The translations under genes and the position numbers were made by a program. The notes under the pieces were generated by a model. The model worked only from the letters and a program-made list of their open reading frames with translations, was not told where the DNA came from and did no database searches. 64,000 nucleotides of DNA from Luteimonas granuli (GTDB taxonomy: Bacteria > Pseudomonadota > Gammaproteobacteria > Xanthomonadales > Xanthomonadaceae): contig NZ_CP042218.1 in the NCBI RefSeq assembly GCF_007795095.1, positions 2,459,001-2,523,000 of the forward strand. Direction: 5' to 3'. Below, piece after piece: positions 39,887 through 48,623 of this stretch (its first letter is position 1; each line of letters opens with the position of its first letter).

Positions 39887-41376
39887 TCAGGACGGGTCGC
39901 GGATCACCATGAGCCGCGGCTCGGTCATGTCGCCGATCGCGCTCTTCACGCCCTCGCGGCCCAGGCCGGAGTCGCGCACGCCGCCGTAGGGCATGCTGTC
40001 GACGCGGAAGCTGGGCACGTCGCCGATCACCACGCCGCCGACCTCGAGCCGGTCCCAGGCACGCATGGCATGGGCCAGGCTTGCGGTGAACACGCCCGCC
40101 TGCAGTCCGAAATCGCTGTCGTTGGCGCGCGCCAGGGCGTCGTCGAAATCGTCGAAGGCTTCCAGGCAGGCCACCGGGCCGAAGACTTCCCTGCGGTACA
40201 GGTCGGCGTCGCGCGGCACGTTCTCCAGCAGCGCCGCCGGCAGCATGTTGCCTTCGCGGTCGCCGCCGACGAGCAGCTTCGCGCCGCCCTTGCGCGCGTC
40301 ACGGATCCACTTCTCCACGCGCTTCGCGGCCGCCTCGTCGATCATCGGGCCGATGAAGGTGCGCTCGTCGCGCGGGTCGCCCATGCGCAGCTTCGCCACC
40401 GCGGCCTTGAGCTTGCGGCGCAGGGCGGGATAGACGTCGGCATGGGCGATGATCCGCTGCACGCTGATGCAGCTCTGCCCGGACTGGTAGTAGGCGCCGG
40501 ACACCAGGCGCTCGACCACGTGGTCGAGGTCGGCGCCGGGATCGGCATCGACGATACAGGCGGCGTTGCCGCCCAGTTCCAGCGTCACCTTCTTCTTGCC
40601 CGCGCGCGTCTTGAGCTCCCAGCCGACCAGGCCGCCGGTGAAGCTCAGGAGGGCGATACGCTCGTCCTCGACCAGCTGCGCGGCATCCTCGTTGCTGCAG
40701 GGCAGGACCGAGAACGCGCCCTTGGGCAGGTCGGTTTCGGCCAGCACCCCGGCGATGATCAGCGCGCCGACCGGGGTCTTCGCGGCGGGCTTGAGCACGA
40801 ACGGACAGCCGGCGGCGATCGCGGGCGCGACCTTGTGCGCCACCAGGTTGAGCGGAAAGTTGAACGGGGTGATGAAGCTGCAGGCGCCGATCGGCACGCG
40901 CTTGACCATGCCGCGGTAGCCGCGGGCGCGCTCGGAGACCTGCAGTTCCAGCACCTCGCCCTGGATGCGAGTGGCCTCGCCGGCGGCGATGCGGAAGGTG
41001 TCGATCAGGCGGGTCACTTCGCCGCGAGCGTCGCGGATCGGCTTGCCCGCCTCGATGCACAGCGCCAGCGCCAGTTCCTCGGCGCGCTCGCCGAAGCGGC
41101 GCACGCAGTGCTCGAGCACGTCGCGGCGGGCGTCCGGAGGGAACGCGGCCATCGCCGGGCGCGCCCTGTGCGCCGCCACCAGCGCCTTGCGCACGGTGGC
41201 ACCGTCGGCAAGGGCCACGCGGGTGGCGATCCTGCCGCTGTACTTGTCCCGCACCTCGAGGTCGGTATTGGCCGCGACCGGACGGTTGGCGAGGTAGTAG
41301 GGATAGCTGCGGTCGAGGCCGTCGCGCCGCGCGCCGCCGGCGGCACGCGCCCCCTCTTCTTCTGTTGCTCCGGCAT
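39887..41376 (-). CDS. aldehyde dehydrogenase family protein, frameshift near the N-terminus
   Basis: NAD(P)-dependent aldehyde oxidation; about 495 residues when repaired. Motifs are FITPFNFPLNLVAHKVAPA, the catalytic Glu in LELGGNAACIV and the nucleophile Cys in SGQSCISVQR. The substrate is unknown. As given, the frame has a GTG start at 41254, but the conserved segment SYPYYLANRPVAANTDLEV lies upstream of it in the same frame. An ATG at 41376 with an AAAGGAG site reads MPEQQKKRG in another frame. Adding one G at the run 41350-41354 joins them. A missing base in the consensus is likelier than a short enzyme. Confidence 0.85.
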
Positions 41377-41457
41377 GGTCGGCTGCTCCTTTGGCTCCCT
41401 GCGCCGGGCAGTATGCAAGCCGCCGCGTCAGCGCCGGGCGAGCTCGGTCCGGCCCGC

Positions 41458-42801
41458 TCAGCCGTCCGCGCCCTCGACCCGCACCCGCAGCTCGCCGTCG
41501 CCCACGAGCGCGGACAGAGGATCGCCGGGCGCGGCGTCGCCGATGCCGCGCACCACGCGGCCGTCCGGGTGGCGGAGGATGGCGTAGCCCCGGGCTACCG
41601 TGGCCAGCGGGCTCACCGCCTGCAGCGAGCGCGCGATGCCGCCCAGGCGCAGGGCGTCGCGCTGCAGGCGGCGCGCGATCGCCGCCTGCGGCCGGGCGCC
41701 GAGCGCGGCCAGGCGTTGGCCCAGCACCGCGAGGCGGCGTTCAGGCCGGGTCGCGCGCAGCACCGCATCGGCGTGCCGCAGCCGCGCGCGCAGCCCGGCA
41801 TCGCGCGCCTGCCAGGCCGCGTGCAGCCGGCGCATCGCCTGGCGCTTGCGTTCCCGCAGCGCCTGCAGCCGCGCCTGCGGACGCAGCGCCTGCAGGCGCA
41901 GCGAGGCGCGGTCGGCGCGCTGCATGCGTTCTCGCAGCTGCTGCAGGTGCAGCACGCCCAGCCGCTGGTGCAGGCCGCGCACGCGGGTCGCGACGTCCAC
42001 CGCATTGGGCACCAGCAGCTCGGCCGCCACCGAGGGGGTGGGCGCGCGCAGGTCGGCGGCGAAATCGGCGAGGGTGAAATCGGTCTCGTGGCCCACCGCC
42101 GACACTACCGGCACCGGTGCGGAGGCGATCGCGCGCACCAGCGCCTCGTCGTTGAACGCCCAGAGGTCTTCCAGCGAGCCGCCGCCGCGCGCCAGGACCA
42201 GGGCGTCGTAGCGCCCCCCGGCGCCGGCGCGCTCCAGCATGCTCCGGATCTGCGCTGCCGCCGCGTCGCCCTGGACGGGTACAGGCAGCACATCGACCTC
42301 GACCAGCGGGAAGCGCCGCGCGAGCACGCTCAGCACGTCGCGCACGGCGGCGCCGGAAGGCGAGGTGATCAGTCCGAGGCGGCGCGGCCAGGCCGGAAGC
42401 GGGCGCTTGCGGGCTTCATCGAACAGCCCCTCGGCCTGCAGCCGCGCCTTCAGCGCGTCGAAGGCGCGGCGCAGCGCGCCTTCGCCGGCCTCCTCCAGCG
42501 AGTCGAGGATCAGCTGATAGTCGCCGCGGGCCTCGTACAGGGTGAGCCGGCCGCGGGCGAGCACATGCAGGCCGTCACGCGGCTGGAATCGCAGCCACTG
42601 GCTCTTGGGCCGGAACAGGGCGCAGCGCACCTGGGCCCGGCCATCCTTCAACCCGAAGTACAGGTGGCCGGAGGCGGGGCGGGAGAGGTTGCAGAGCTCG
42701 CCTTCCACCAGGACGACGGGGAAGGCGTCCTCCAGCAGACTGCGGGCGAGCGCATTGAGCTGGCTGGGGCTGAGGACGTTGTCGGAGAGCGTGACGGACA
42801 T
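41458..42801 (-). CDS. xseA: exodeoxyribonuclease VII large subunit
   Basis: Large subunit of ExoVII, which degrades single-stranded DNA; 447 residues. An N-terminal OB fold ([19 protein letters not shown]) is followed by the catalytic domain with [31 protein letters not shown] and [16 protein letters not shown], and a coiled-coil region rich in Arg, Leu and Gln. The start [18 protein letters not shown] at 42801 was chosen. It is divergent from ispG; the aldehyde dehydrogenase gene follows 80 bp downstream. xseB is not in the window. Confidence 0.95.
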   Translation of the reverse strand: MSVTLSDNVLSPSQLNALARSLLEDAFPVVLVEGELCNLSRPASGHLYFGLKDGRAQVRCALFRPKSQWLRFQPRDGLHVLARGRLTLYEARGDYQLILDSLEEAGEGALRRAFDALKARLQAEGLFDEARKRPLPAWPRRLGLITSPSGAAVRDVLSVLARRFPLVEVDVLPVPVQGDAAAAQIRSMLERAGAGGRYDALVLARGGGSLEDLWAFNDEALVRAIASAPVPVVSAVGHETDFTLADFAADLRAPTPSVAAELLVPNAVDVATRVRGLHQRLGVLHLQQLRERMQRADRASLRLQALRPQARLQALRERKRQAMRRLHAAWQARDAGLRARLRHADAVLRATRPERRLAVLGQRLAALGARPQAAIARRLQRDALRLGGIARSLQAVSPLATVARGYAILRHPDGRVVRGIGDAAPGDPLSALVGDGELRVRVEGADG

Positions 42802-42869
42802 GAGGCCAGCATACCGCGCGCCCATCCTCCGCCTTCGCCATGACAACCACGCAGGACTAGAATGGCGCG

Positions 42870-44162
42870 ATGAACGCCAAGCCCAGCACCGCGCACGCCG
42901 GCGCCGCCCGCAGTCTCGATGAATGGACCTTCGGCCCGGCGCCGCGCCGTGGCACGCGGCAGGTGCGCGTGGGCGGCGTGGCCATCGGCGGCGACGCGCC
43001 CGTGGTGGTGCAGTCGATGACCAATACCGACACCGCCGACGTGGCCGGGACGGTGAAGCAGGTGGCCGAACTCTGGCGCGCCGGCTCCGAACTGGTGCGG
43101 GTGACGGTGAACAATCCGGAGTCGGCGGCGGCGGTTCCGCGCATCGTCGAGAAGCTGGCGATGATGGGCATCGACGTGCCGATCGTCGGCGACTTCCACT
43201 ACAACGGGCACCAGCTGCTGGCCGGCGAGCCGGCCTGCGCCGAAGCGCTGGCGAAGTACCGCATCAATCCGGGCAACGTCGGTTTCGGCCGGAAGAAGGA
43301 CCTGCAGTTCGGCCAGCTGATCGAGCTGGCGATGAAGCACGGCAAGGCCGTGCGCATCGGCGTGAACTGGGGCTCGCTCGACCAGTCGCTGGCCGCGGCG
43401 CTGATGGACGAGAACGCCGCGCGCGCCGAACCCTGGGACGCCGGCCGGGTGCTGCGCGAGGCGCTGATCCGCTCCGCCATCGATTCCGCCGAACGTGCGG
43501 TCGAGCTTGGGCTCGGGCGCGACCGGATCGTCCTCTCCGCCAAGGTCAGCGGCGTGCAGGAGCTGATCGCGGTGTACCGAGACCTGGCCGCGCGCAGCGA
43601 CTTCGCCCTGCACCTGGGCCTCACCGAGGCCGGCATCGGCAGCAAGGGGATCGTGGCCTCCAGCGCGGCGCTCGCGGTGCTGATGCAGGAGGGCATCGGC
43701 GACACCATCCGCATTTCGCTCACGCCGGAGCCGGGCGCGCCGCGGACGCAGGAAGTGGTGGTGGCGCAGGAGCTGCTGCAGACCATGGGCCTGCGCGCGT
43801 TCACGCCCCTGGTCACCGCCTGCCCGGGCTGCGGCCGCACCACCAGCGAGTTCTTCCAGGAGCTGGCGCAGGTGGTTCAGGAGCATGTGCGCGCAAAGAT
43901 GCCGGAATGGAAGATCACCCACCCGGGCGCCGAGCACATGACGCTGGCGGTGATGGGCTGCGTGGTCAACGGCCCCGGCGAATCGCGCCACGCCGACATC
44001 GGCATTTCGCTGCCCGGTACCGGGGAGGCGCCGGCGGCGCCGGTGTTCATCGACGGCGAGAAGTCGGTCACCCTGCGCGGCGACAACATCGCGCGGGAGT
44101 TCATCGGCCTGGTCGACGCCTACGTGGACCGGCGTTACGGTCGCGCCGCGCCGCCCGGCTGA
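42870..44162 (+). CDS. ispG: 4-hydroxy-3-methylbut-2-enyl diphosphate synthase (IspG)
   Basis: Iron-sulfur enzyme of the MEP isoprenoid pathway, converting MEcPP to HMBPP; 430 residues. The TIM-barrel start ([15 protein letters not shown]) is typical. Cluster cysteines are in CPGCGRT and GCVVNGPGE, and the conserved INPGNVG motif is present. In gammaproteobacteria ispG often sits with rodZ and hisS, but here it stands alone beside xseA. Confidence 0.97.
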   Translation: MNAKPSTAHAGAARSLDEWTFGPAPRRGTRQVRVGGVAIGGDAPVVVQSMTNTDTADVAGTVKQVAELWRAGSELVRVTVNNPESAAAVPRIVEKLAMMGIDVPIVGDFHYNGHQLLAGEPACAEALAKYRINPGNVGFGRKKDLQFGQLIELAMKHGKAVRIGVNWGSLDQSLAAALMDENAARAEPWDAGRVLREALIRSAIDSAERAVELGLGRDRIVLSAKVSGVQELIAVYRDLAARSDFALHLGLTEAGIGSKGIVASSAALAVLMQEGIGDTIRISLTPEPGAPRTQEVVVAQELLQTMGLRAFTPLVTACPGCGRTTSEFFQELAQVVQEHVRAKMPEWKITHPGAEHMTLAVMGCVVNGPGESRHADIGISLPGTGEAPAAPVFIDGEKSVTLRGDNIAREFIGLVDAYVDRRYGRAAPPG

Positions 44163-44171
44163 GGCGCGCGC

Positions 44172-45029
44172 TCAGCCTTCGGCCAGTTCGGGCGCCCGCG
44201 GTGCGACGCGGATCTGCTTGATCAGCTGGCCCAGACTGCCGGCCCCCGGCGGCAGCTGCGCCGCGCCGGAGTGGATGGAGACTGCCAGCGGCGCGTGTCC
44301 CGCGAACTCGAGCGGCGCGGCAAGCTGCTGCTCCAGCAGCGCGATGAGCCCGCGCGTCGCCTCCAGGTCGCGCCCGTGGAGCAGGATCGCGAAGCGGGAT
44401 TCGCCGATGCGCGCGGCCAGATCGCCGGGGTCGAGCTGCGCGCTCACCAGCCCGGCCACATGGGTCAGCACCGCGTCGCCGGCCGCGTCGCCGTGCTCGA
44501 GCTGGATGCCGGTGAGGTCGGCGATGTCGACCAGGGCGAGGCTCAGCGCCGAGGCCGAAGCCTTCGAACCGGCGATGCGCTCCTCGGCGGCGCCGATGAA
44601 GTCCTGCCGGCCCAGCAGCCCGGTCACCCGGTCGCGGAACAGCAGCCGCGAAACGCGCTCGTGGTAGAGCGCTTCGACGTTGCTGTGGCTGATGAACTTG
44701 AGGATGGTCTCGCCGACGGTGATCTGGTCGCCGTCGGCCAGCGTGGCCTCCTGCACCGCGCGGTCGCCGACGCGGGTGGCATTGGTCGAGCCCAGGTCGC
44801 GGACGATGTAGCTGTCGCCCGCGCGGCGGATCTCGCAGTGCTGGCGCGAGACGCTGGGGCTGCGGATGCAGAGGGTGGCGTCGCTGGAGCGCCCGATGAC
44901 CACCGGCTCGTCGCGGATGTCCGCCCGCAGCCCGAAGCCCTCGCCGTGGATCACGACCACGCAGGCCGGCGCCGCCGGGACGTCCGGCGGTCCGATGCAG
45001 GCGAGGGTCTGCTGATCGTTGTTTTCCAT
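44172..45029 (-). CDS. FHA domain protein with degenerate GGDEF-like domain
   Basis: A 285-residue signalling protein. The N-terminal FHA domain, which binds phosphothreonine, has GRSSDATL, VSRQHCEI and LGSTNATRV, all conserved. The C-terminal half folds like a GGDEF domain (RDRVTGLLGRQDF, then LAARIGESRFAILL), but the active motif is GESRF, so it is unlikely to make c-di-GMP. It may act as a scaffold or bind a ligand. It lies 80 bp downstream of the pilus operon on the same strand and could be its last gene. It converges with ispG. Confidence 0.82.
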   Translation of the reverse strand: MENNDQQTLACIGPPDVPAAPACVVVIHGEGFGLRADIRDEPVVIGRSSDATLCIRSPSVSRQHCEIRRAGDSYIVRDLGSTNATRVGDRAVQEATLADGDQITVGETILKFISHSNVEALYHERVSRLLFRDRVTGLLGRQDFIGAAEERIAGSKASASALSLALVDIADLTGIQLEHGDAAGDAVLTHVAGLVSAQLDPGDLAARIGESRFAILLHGRDLEATRGLIALLEQQLAAPLEFAGHAPLAVSIHSGAAQLPPGAGSLGQLIKQIRVAPRAPELAEG

Positions 45030-45109
45030 GCGCGGAAAGATAGCAGGCTCTCCCGCGTGCCGGCTGTGACCGCTGGCCCGGTGACGGAGCGGGTTCCAGC
45101 GGCCGGGAA

Positions 45110-46456
45110 TCATGGTGTGGCCGGCGCGCTCGCGGGGCCGGAATAGTGGAACCCCATGGCGGCGCTGCGGACCTCCGGATCAGGAAACCCTCCCAGCATA
45201 TCGGCGCGACGAGCGTTGGTGACAAGCTCCTTCTCCAGCCTCTCCGCCTCCGAAGGGAACTGCGCGGCGAAGCTGTCGCGATGACCCTGTGCGGTGTGCC
45301 AATAGGTGTCCGCCGAGCCTTTGGCGATGCCGGCGGCGATGGTGCTGCCTACGGCGGTACCGATGCTGCCGGCGGCGATGGCAGCGCGCCAGTTCCAGCC
45401 GCCGTAGGTATCGAAGATCTCGGCGATGGTGTCCAGGGTGTTGGCGGTGGTGTTGATGAGTTCGGCGCTGGCGTCGATGATCGCCACGGTCGCGTTCATG
45501 CTTTCGGCCCGGCCCAGTTCCACCATGATGTCCAGCTGGGTCTTGTGGTTGTGCATGGTCGGCGTCGTCAAGCGGGCGGCCATGGCCACGTTGGCGTGGG
45601 CGTAGAGCGCAGGCGCATAGTGTTCGCCGCAGCGCAGGCGGGTCCAGAGCTGGTCGATGCCGACGGCGAGAACCTTGTCCCGGTAGTCGCCGGAACCGGG
45701 GCGGCGCGGCGACTGGAACGCCGGCGAACCGGCGTCGTGCGTAGGCGAGAGCTGGTCGGTGATCGCCAGCGCATAGGCGACGTTGCCCGCGTTGCGCAGG
45801 ACGTCGTCCTGACGGCGGGTGTGCACATGGTCATCGCTAGTCGGCAGCAGATTCGCGTTGCGGATGGCATCGCAGAAATCCATGCTGTTGTGGTTGAGCC
45901 GCGGCAGGGCGGCGCAGTCCAGGTGGCTGCAGTGGTCCCACGCTTCCACCCTGCTGATGACGAAGCTCTCCGCGCCGTTGGCGGTGACCTGCATCGGCAT
46001 GGCCTGGTCGGGGAGAGCGGCCAGATCGGCATCCAGCACCGTGGGCTGGGGGGTTACGCGCTGGCTGGCCATGTCCCATCGTTCGATCACGGCGCTATCC
46101 CCGTTCCGACGCAGCACGCCATAGCGCATGCGGCCGGCGCGGGCATCAGGCAGGCCCACGGTCAGGTAGGGCAGCTTGCCGACCTCGCCACCACCGCAGT
46201 CCTCGCGGCCATCGTCGTCGGTGTCCGGGCAGGGCAGGCGCGAGTGGCTGGTGGCGAAGCCCATCACCGCGTCATCGGCGCGCTGCAGCATGTCGCGCTG
46301 GACAACCTGGACGCGCTCTTCGGACATGACTCCGAGCCAGCGGATGAGCAGGATGCCGATGATGCCGAGGATGACCAGGGAGACGGTCAGTTCGATCAGC
46401 GAAAAGCCGCGTGAGTCCGGATGCGGGTTGTGTCGGGAAGCGGAAAACATGGTCAT
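45110..46456 (-). CDS. prepilin-like protein with long C-terminal passenger (pilus operon)
   Basis: A 448-residue type IV prepilin-like protein. A class III leader ends in RG before FSLIELTVSLVILGIIGILL, with Glu at mature position 5. After the helix come the shared pseudopilin motifs RLPCPDTDDDG and GKLPYLTVGLPDARAGRMRYGV. The remaining 250 residues, including a stretch rich in alanine and glycine (AAIAAGSIGTAVGSTIAAGI), are not recognised. It is the last pilin gene of the operon and its start overlaps the stop of the preceding gene. Likely a minor pilin. Confidence 0.8.
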   Translation of the reverse strand: MTMFSASRHNPHPDSRGFSLIELTVSLVILGIIGILLIRWLGVMSEERVQVVQRDMLQRADDAVMGFATSHSRLPCPDTDDDGREDCGGGEVGKLPYLTVGLPDARAGRMRYGVLRRNGDSAVIERWDMASQRVTPQPTVLDADLAALPDQAMPMQVTANGAESFVISRVEAWDHCSHLDCAALPRLNHNSMDFCDAIRNANLLPTSDDHVHTRRQDDVLRNAGNVAYALAITDQLSPTHDAGSPAFQSPRRPGSGDYRDKVLAVGIDQLWTRLRCGEHYAPALYAHANVAMAARLTTPTMHNHKTQLDIMVELGRAESMNATVAIIDASAELINTTANTLDTIAEIFDTYGGWNWRAAIAAGSIGTAVGSTIAAGIAKGSADTYWHTAQGHRDSFAAQFPSEAERLEKELVTNARRADMLGGFPDPEVRSAAMGFHYSGPASAPATP

Positions 46457-47547
46457 GGAGCCAGTCCGGCCCGGTCCAGGGCGATGGTGGTGTCGCGGGC
46501 ATTTTCGTGGAGCGCCCGCACCCGGTCGCGAAACGTGGTGACCAATTTGTGCCGGTGCTCGGCGTCGGCCACTCCCGAAAGGGCATCGTCGTAAGTGGCC
46601 TGCGCGTCGACCAGGCCCTTGATGGCCTGTGCAATGGACAGCACCGACTTGGCCAACTGCTTGGCGCCGGCTGTCATCGTGGCGCCATCGGGCGGCCAGC
46701 CCGAGGCAAGCATGGTGATGGCGATGGCCTGGTTGGTGATGGACTCCGCCAGGGCGTAGGCAGCCAGGTCGCGGCCGGCCTTGGCCTGGTCGCGGATGGT
46801 CTGGGCAATGAGGATGTCGAACTCGCGGAACCTGCGGTTGAACTCGGTCATGCGCAGGGCGCTGTGCGCGGCATAGGTGGCCTGTGCGCTGCCCTGCGCG
46901 CGGGCCAGCCGGTCCGGGCAGGACAGCCGCGCGGCCAGTTCGCCCGGGCCGGCGGCGACGGTGGCCAGGGCCGTGGGAGCATCGGCCGAACCCGGCAGCG
47001 ACTGTGCCGTCGGCTGCCATTGCGCACCCGCTTCGATGAGGCGGTGCCCGGCCACCCCCGAATGACCGAGATAGTAGGCCACGGGGAGGCCCAGTCCCGC
47101 CGTGGTGATTCCGACGCGCTGGTTGAGCAGCAGGCGCATGCACAGGTCCAGCCCGTTGCCGACGGCGGAAGGCTGGTCGGACGGTGGCAGCACAGGGTCG
47201 AACAGGTCGTCCGGCAGGCCGCTGATCAGGCCCGGTTCGACCTGGTAATGCAGCCGCATGCGTGACGGCAGGCCCAGATCGGACACCGGGAGCCAGCCGA
47301 CAGTGGCGCCATCGGCACGGCCATCGCCATTGACATCTGCGCTGGGCAGGTGGCCATGGCTGCGCATGTGGCCCAGCAGCGCCTGCTCGGCCCGCGCCAG
47401 TTCCTGCTGCTGCCGGTCGGCGTCCAGCACTTGGTTGCCCAGTGGAAGCAGGCTGAAGGCAAGTACGCCGAGCAGCGCGGCGATGGACAGCGCCACGGCC
47501 AGCTCCACCAGAGAGAATCCGCGCTGGCGATCACGCCTCAGGTTCAT
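46453..47547 (-). CDS. prepilin-like protein (pilus operon)
   Basis: A 364-residue prepilin-like protein. Leader MNLRRDRQRG, then FSLVELAVALSIAALLGVLA with Glu5. It shares with three other pseudopilins here the region GWLPVSDLGLPSRMRLHYQV, though the usual LPCP is changed to LPSA (HLPSADVNGDGRADG). The long C-terminal region is mainly helical by composition and has no recognisable domain. It overlaps both neighbours by a few bases, as do most genes of this operon. Probably a minor pilin. Confidence 0.78.
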   Translation of the reverse strand: MNLRRDRQRGFSLVELAVALSIAALLGVLAFSLLPLGNQVLDADRQQQELARAEQALLGHMRSHGHLPSADVNGDGRADGATVGWLPVSDLGLPSRMRLHYQVEPGLISGLPDDLFDPVLPPSDQPSAVGNGLDLCMRLLLNQRVGITTAGLGLPVAYYLGHSGVAGHRLIEAGAQWQPTAQSLPGSADAPTALATVAAGPGELAARLSCPDRLARAQGSAQATYAAHSALRMTEFNRRFREFDILIAQTIRDQAKAGRDLAAYALAESITNQAIAITMLASGWPPDGATMTAGAKQLAKSVLSIAQAIKGLVDAQATYDDALSGVADAEHRHKLVTTFRDRVRALHENARDTTIALDRAGLAP

Positions 47548-48623
47548 GGCTGCACCGGCGACTGTGGACCGGTGGAGCCGCGGCTGTCGGCGTGTTCCAG
47601 CGTGGCTTCGGCGCCGAAGCTCATCTGGGTGGTGGGGCCGCCACCGGAGGCGCCACCGGCATCCATGTTCCTCAGCTCTTCCTCCAGCTTGTCGAACTGC
47701 GCCTTGGTATCGACGTAGTTCTTCCTCGCGTTCTCGGCGCCCGCCTTGGCGCGCTGCCAGTCCTCGAAAGCGCGGCTGTACGGATAGCGCTGGCAGTAGA
47801 GACCCATCGGGTAGGCGTCGTTGCCCCACCAGTCCAGACTGTTGCGGTCAGGCCACCACCAGCCGCTTCCGTTCCAGTGCCGCCCGCTGAAGTATTTGCA
47901 GAAGCGCTGGGAAATGAGTTCGTTGAGTTGCAGGGTTTCGCCGAGGAAGCGGGTTCTGTCAGTGACCAGCAGCGGCGACGAATCGCGTGCGGACGCGCCG
48001 TAGGGTTCGCGGGCATACCACGGCAGGCTGCGTGTCCCTTGGCAGGTGCTGTCCTCTTCCACCCAGTTGTCCTTCCATGTGTCCTCGGTGGGCGGCGTGG
48101 CCTTGGGGTCGCCCGGTACCAGGATCGGCCGGTTGACCAGCTCCTTGCAGGCGTAGGTGTAGTTGTCCTTGAAAGTGCTACGCACCCACTCGTACTTGAC
48201 GGGGTTACCGTCCGCGTCCTCGGTGGTCTCGATGGCCCACTGGAACCAGTCGTAATCGTGCTCGCCCGAGTAGGGCTGTGCCGGAGAGGGGTAGGCGACC
48301 CAGGGCGAGGGCAGTGCGTCGTAGGCGGCCTTGGCCGCAGCCCGGCTGTCCGCAATCCCGGCTTTCCGTCGTTTCAGCTCCGCGAGGCGGCCCTCCATGT
48401 TTGGCTTGCAGGTAGCCCGTTCGTTGCGATCGGTTTCGTAATGGCCGCTGCTGGTCTCCCGCCAGACGTAGTCCTTCGGTGTTCCGTTCCGGTCGGTGCA
48501 TGCGCTGTCCGAGTAACGGCCGCCATCGCGGCCCACGAAGGTGCATTCGGTCACCACCACCGGCTTCTCACAGGTTTCGATGTATCTGACGGCGTTGCGG
48601 GCATTGATACACTGCTGCCGCTC
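47544..48623 (-). CDS. C-terminal part of giant minor pilin (frame continues from the upstream segment)
   Basis: About 359 codons that have no prepilin start of their own. If the CCC run 48623-48625 had one C fewer, the preceding frame would read DKERQQCINARNAVRYIETC straight into this segment, giving one protein of about 1,087 residues. The repeated motif D-x-x-G-x-P continues here (DRNGTP, DADGNP). Tyr, Trp and Cys are frequent. The last part is rich in Gly and Ser (MDAGGASGGGPTTQ). Any independent start (GTG near 48560) would lack a leader. It overlaps the next gene by four bases. Confidence 0.7.
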   Translation of the reverse strand, partial: ERQQCINARNAVRYIETCEKPVVVTECTFVGRDGGRYSDSACTDRNGTPKDYVWRETSSGHYETDRNERATCKPNMEGRLAELKRRKAGIADSRAAAKAAYDALPSPWVAYPSPAQPYSGEHDYDWFQWAIETTEDADGNPVKYEWVRSTFKDNYTYACKELVNRPILVPGDPKATPPTEDTWKDNWVEEDSTCQGTRSLPWYAREPYGASARDSSPLLVTDRTRFLGETLQLNELISQRFCKYFSGRHWNGSGWWWPDRNSLDWWGNDAYPMGLYCQRYPYSRAFEDWQRAKAGAENARKNYVDTKAQFDKLEEELRNMDAGGASGGGPTTQMSFGAEATLEHADSRGSTGPQSPVQP

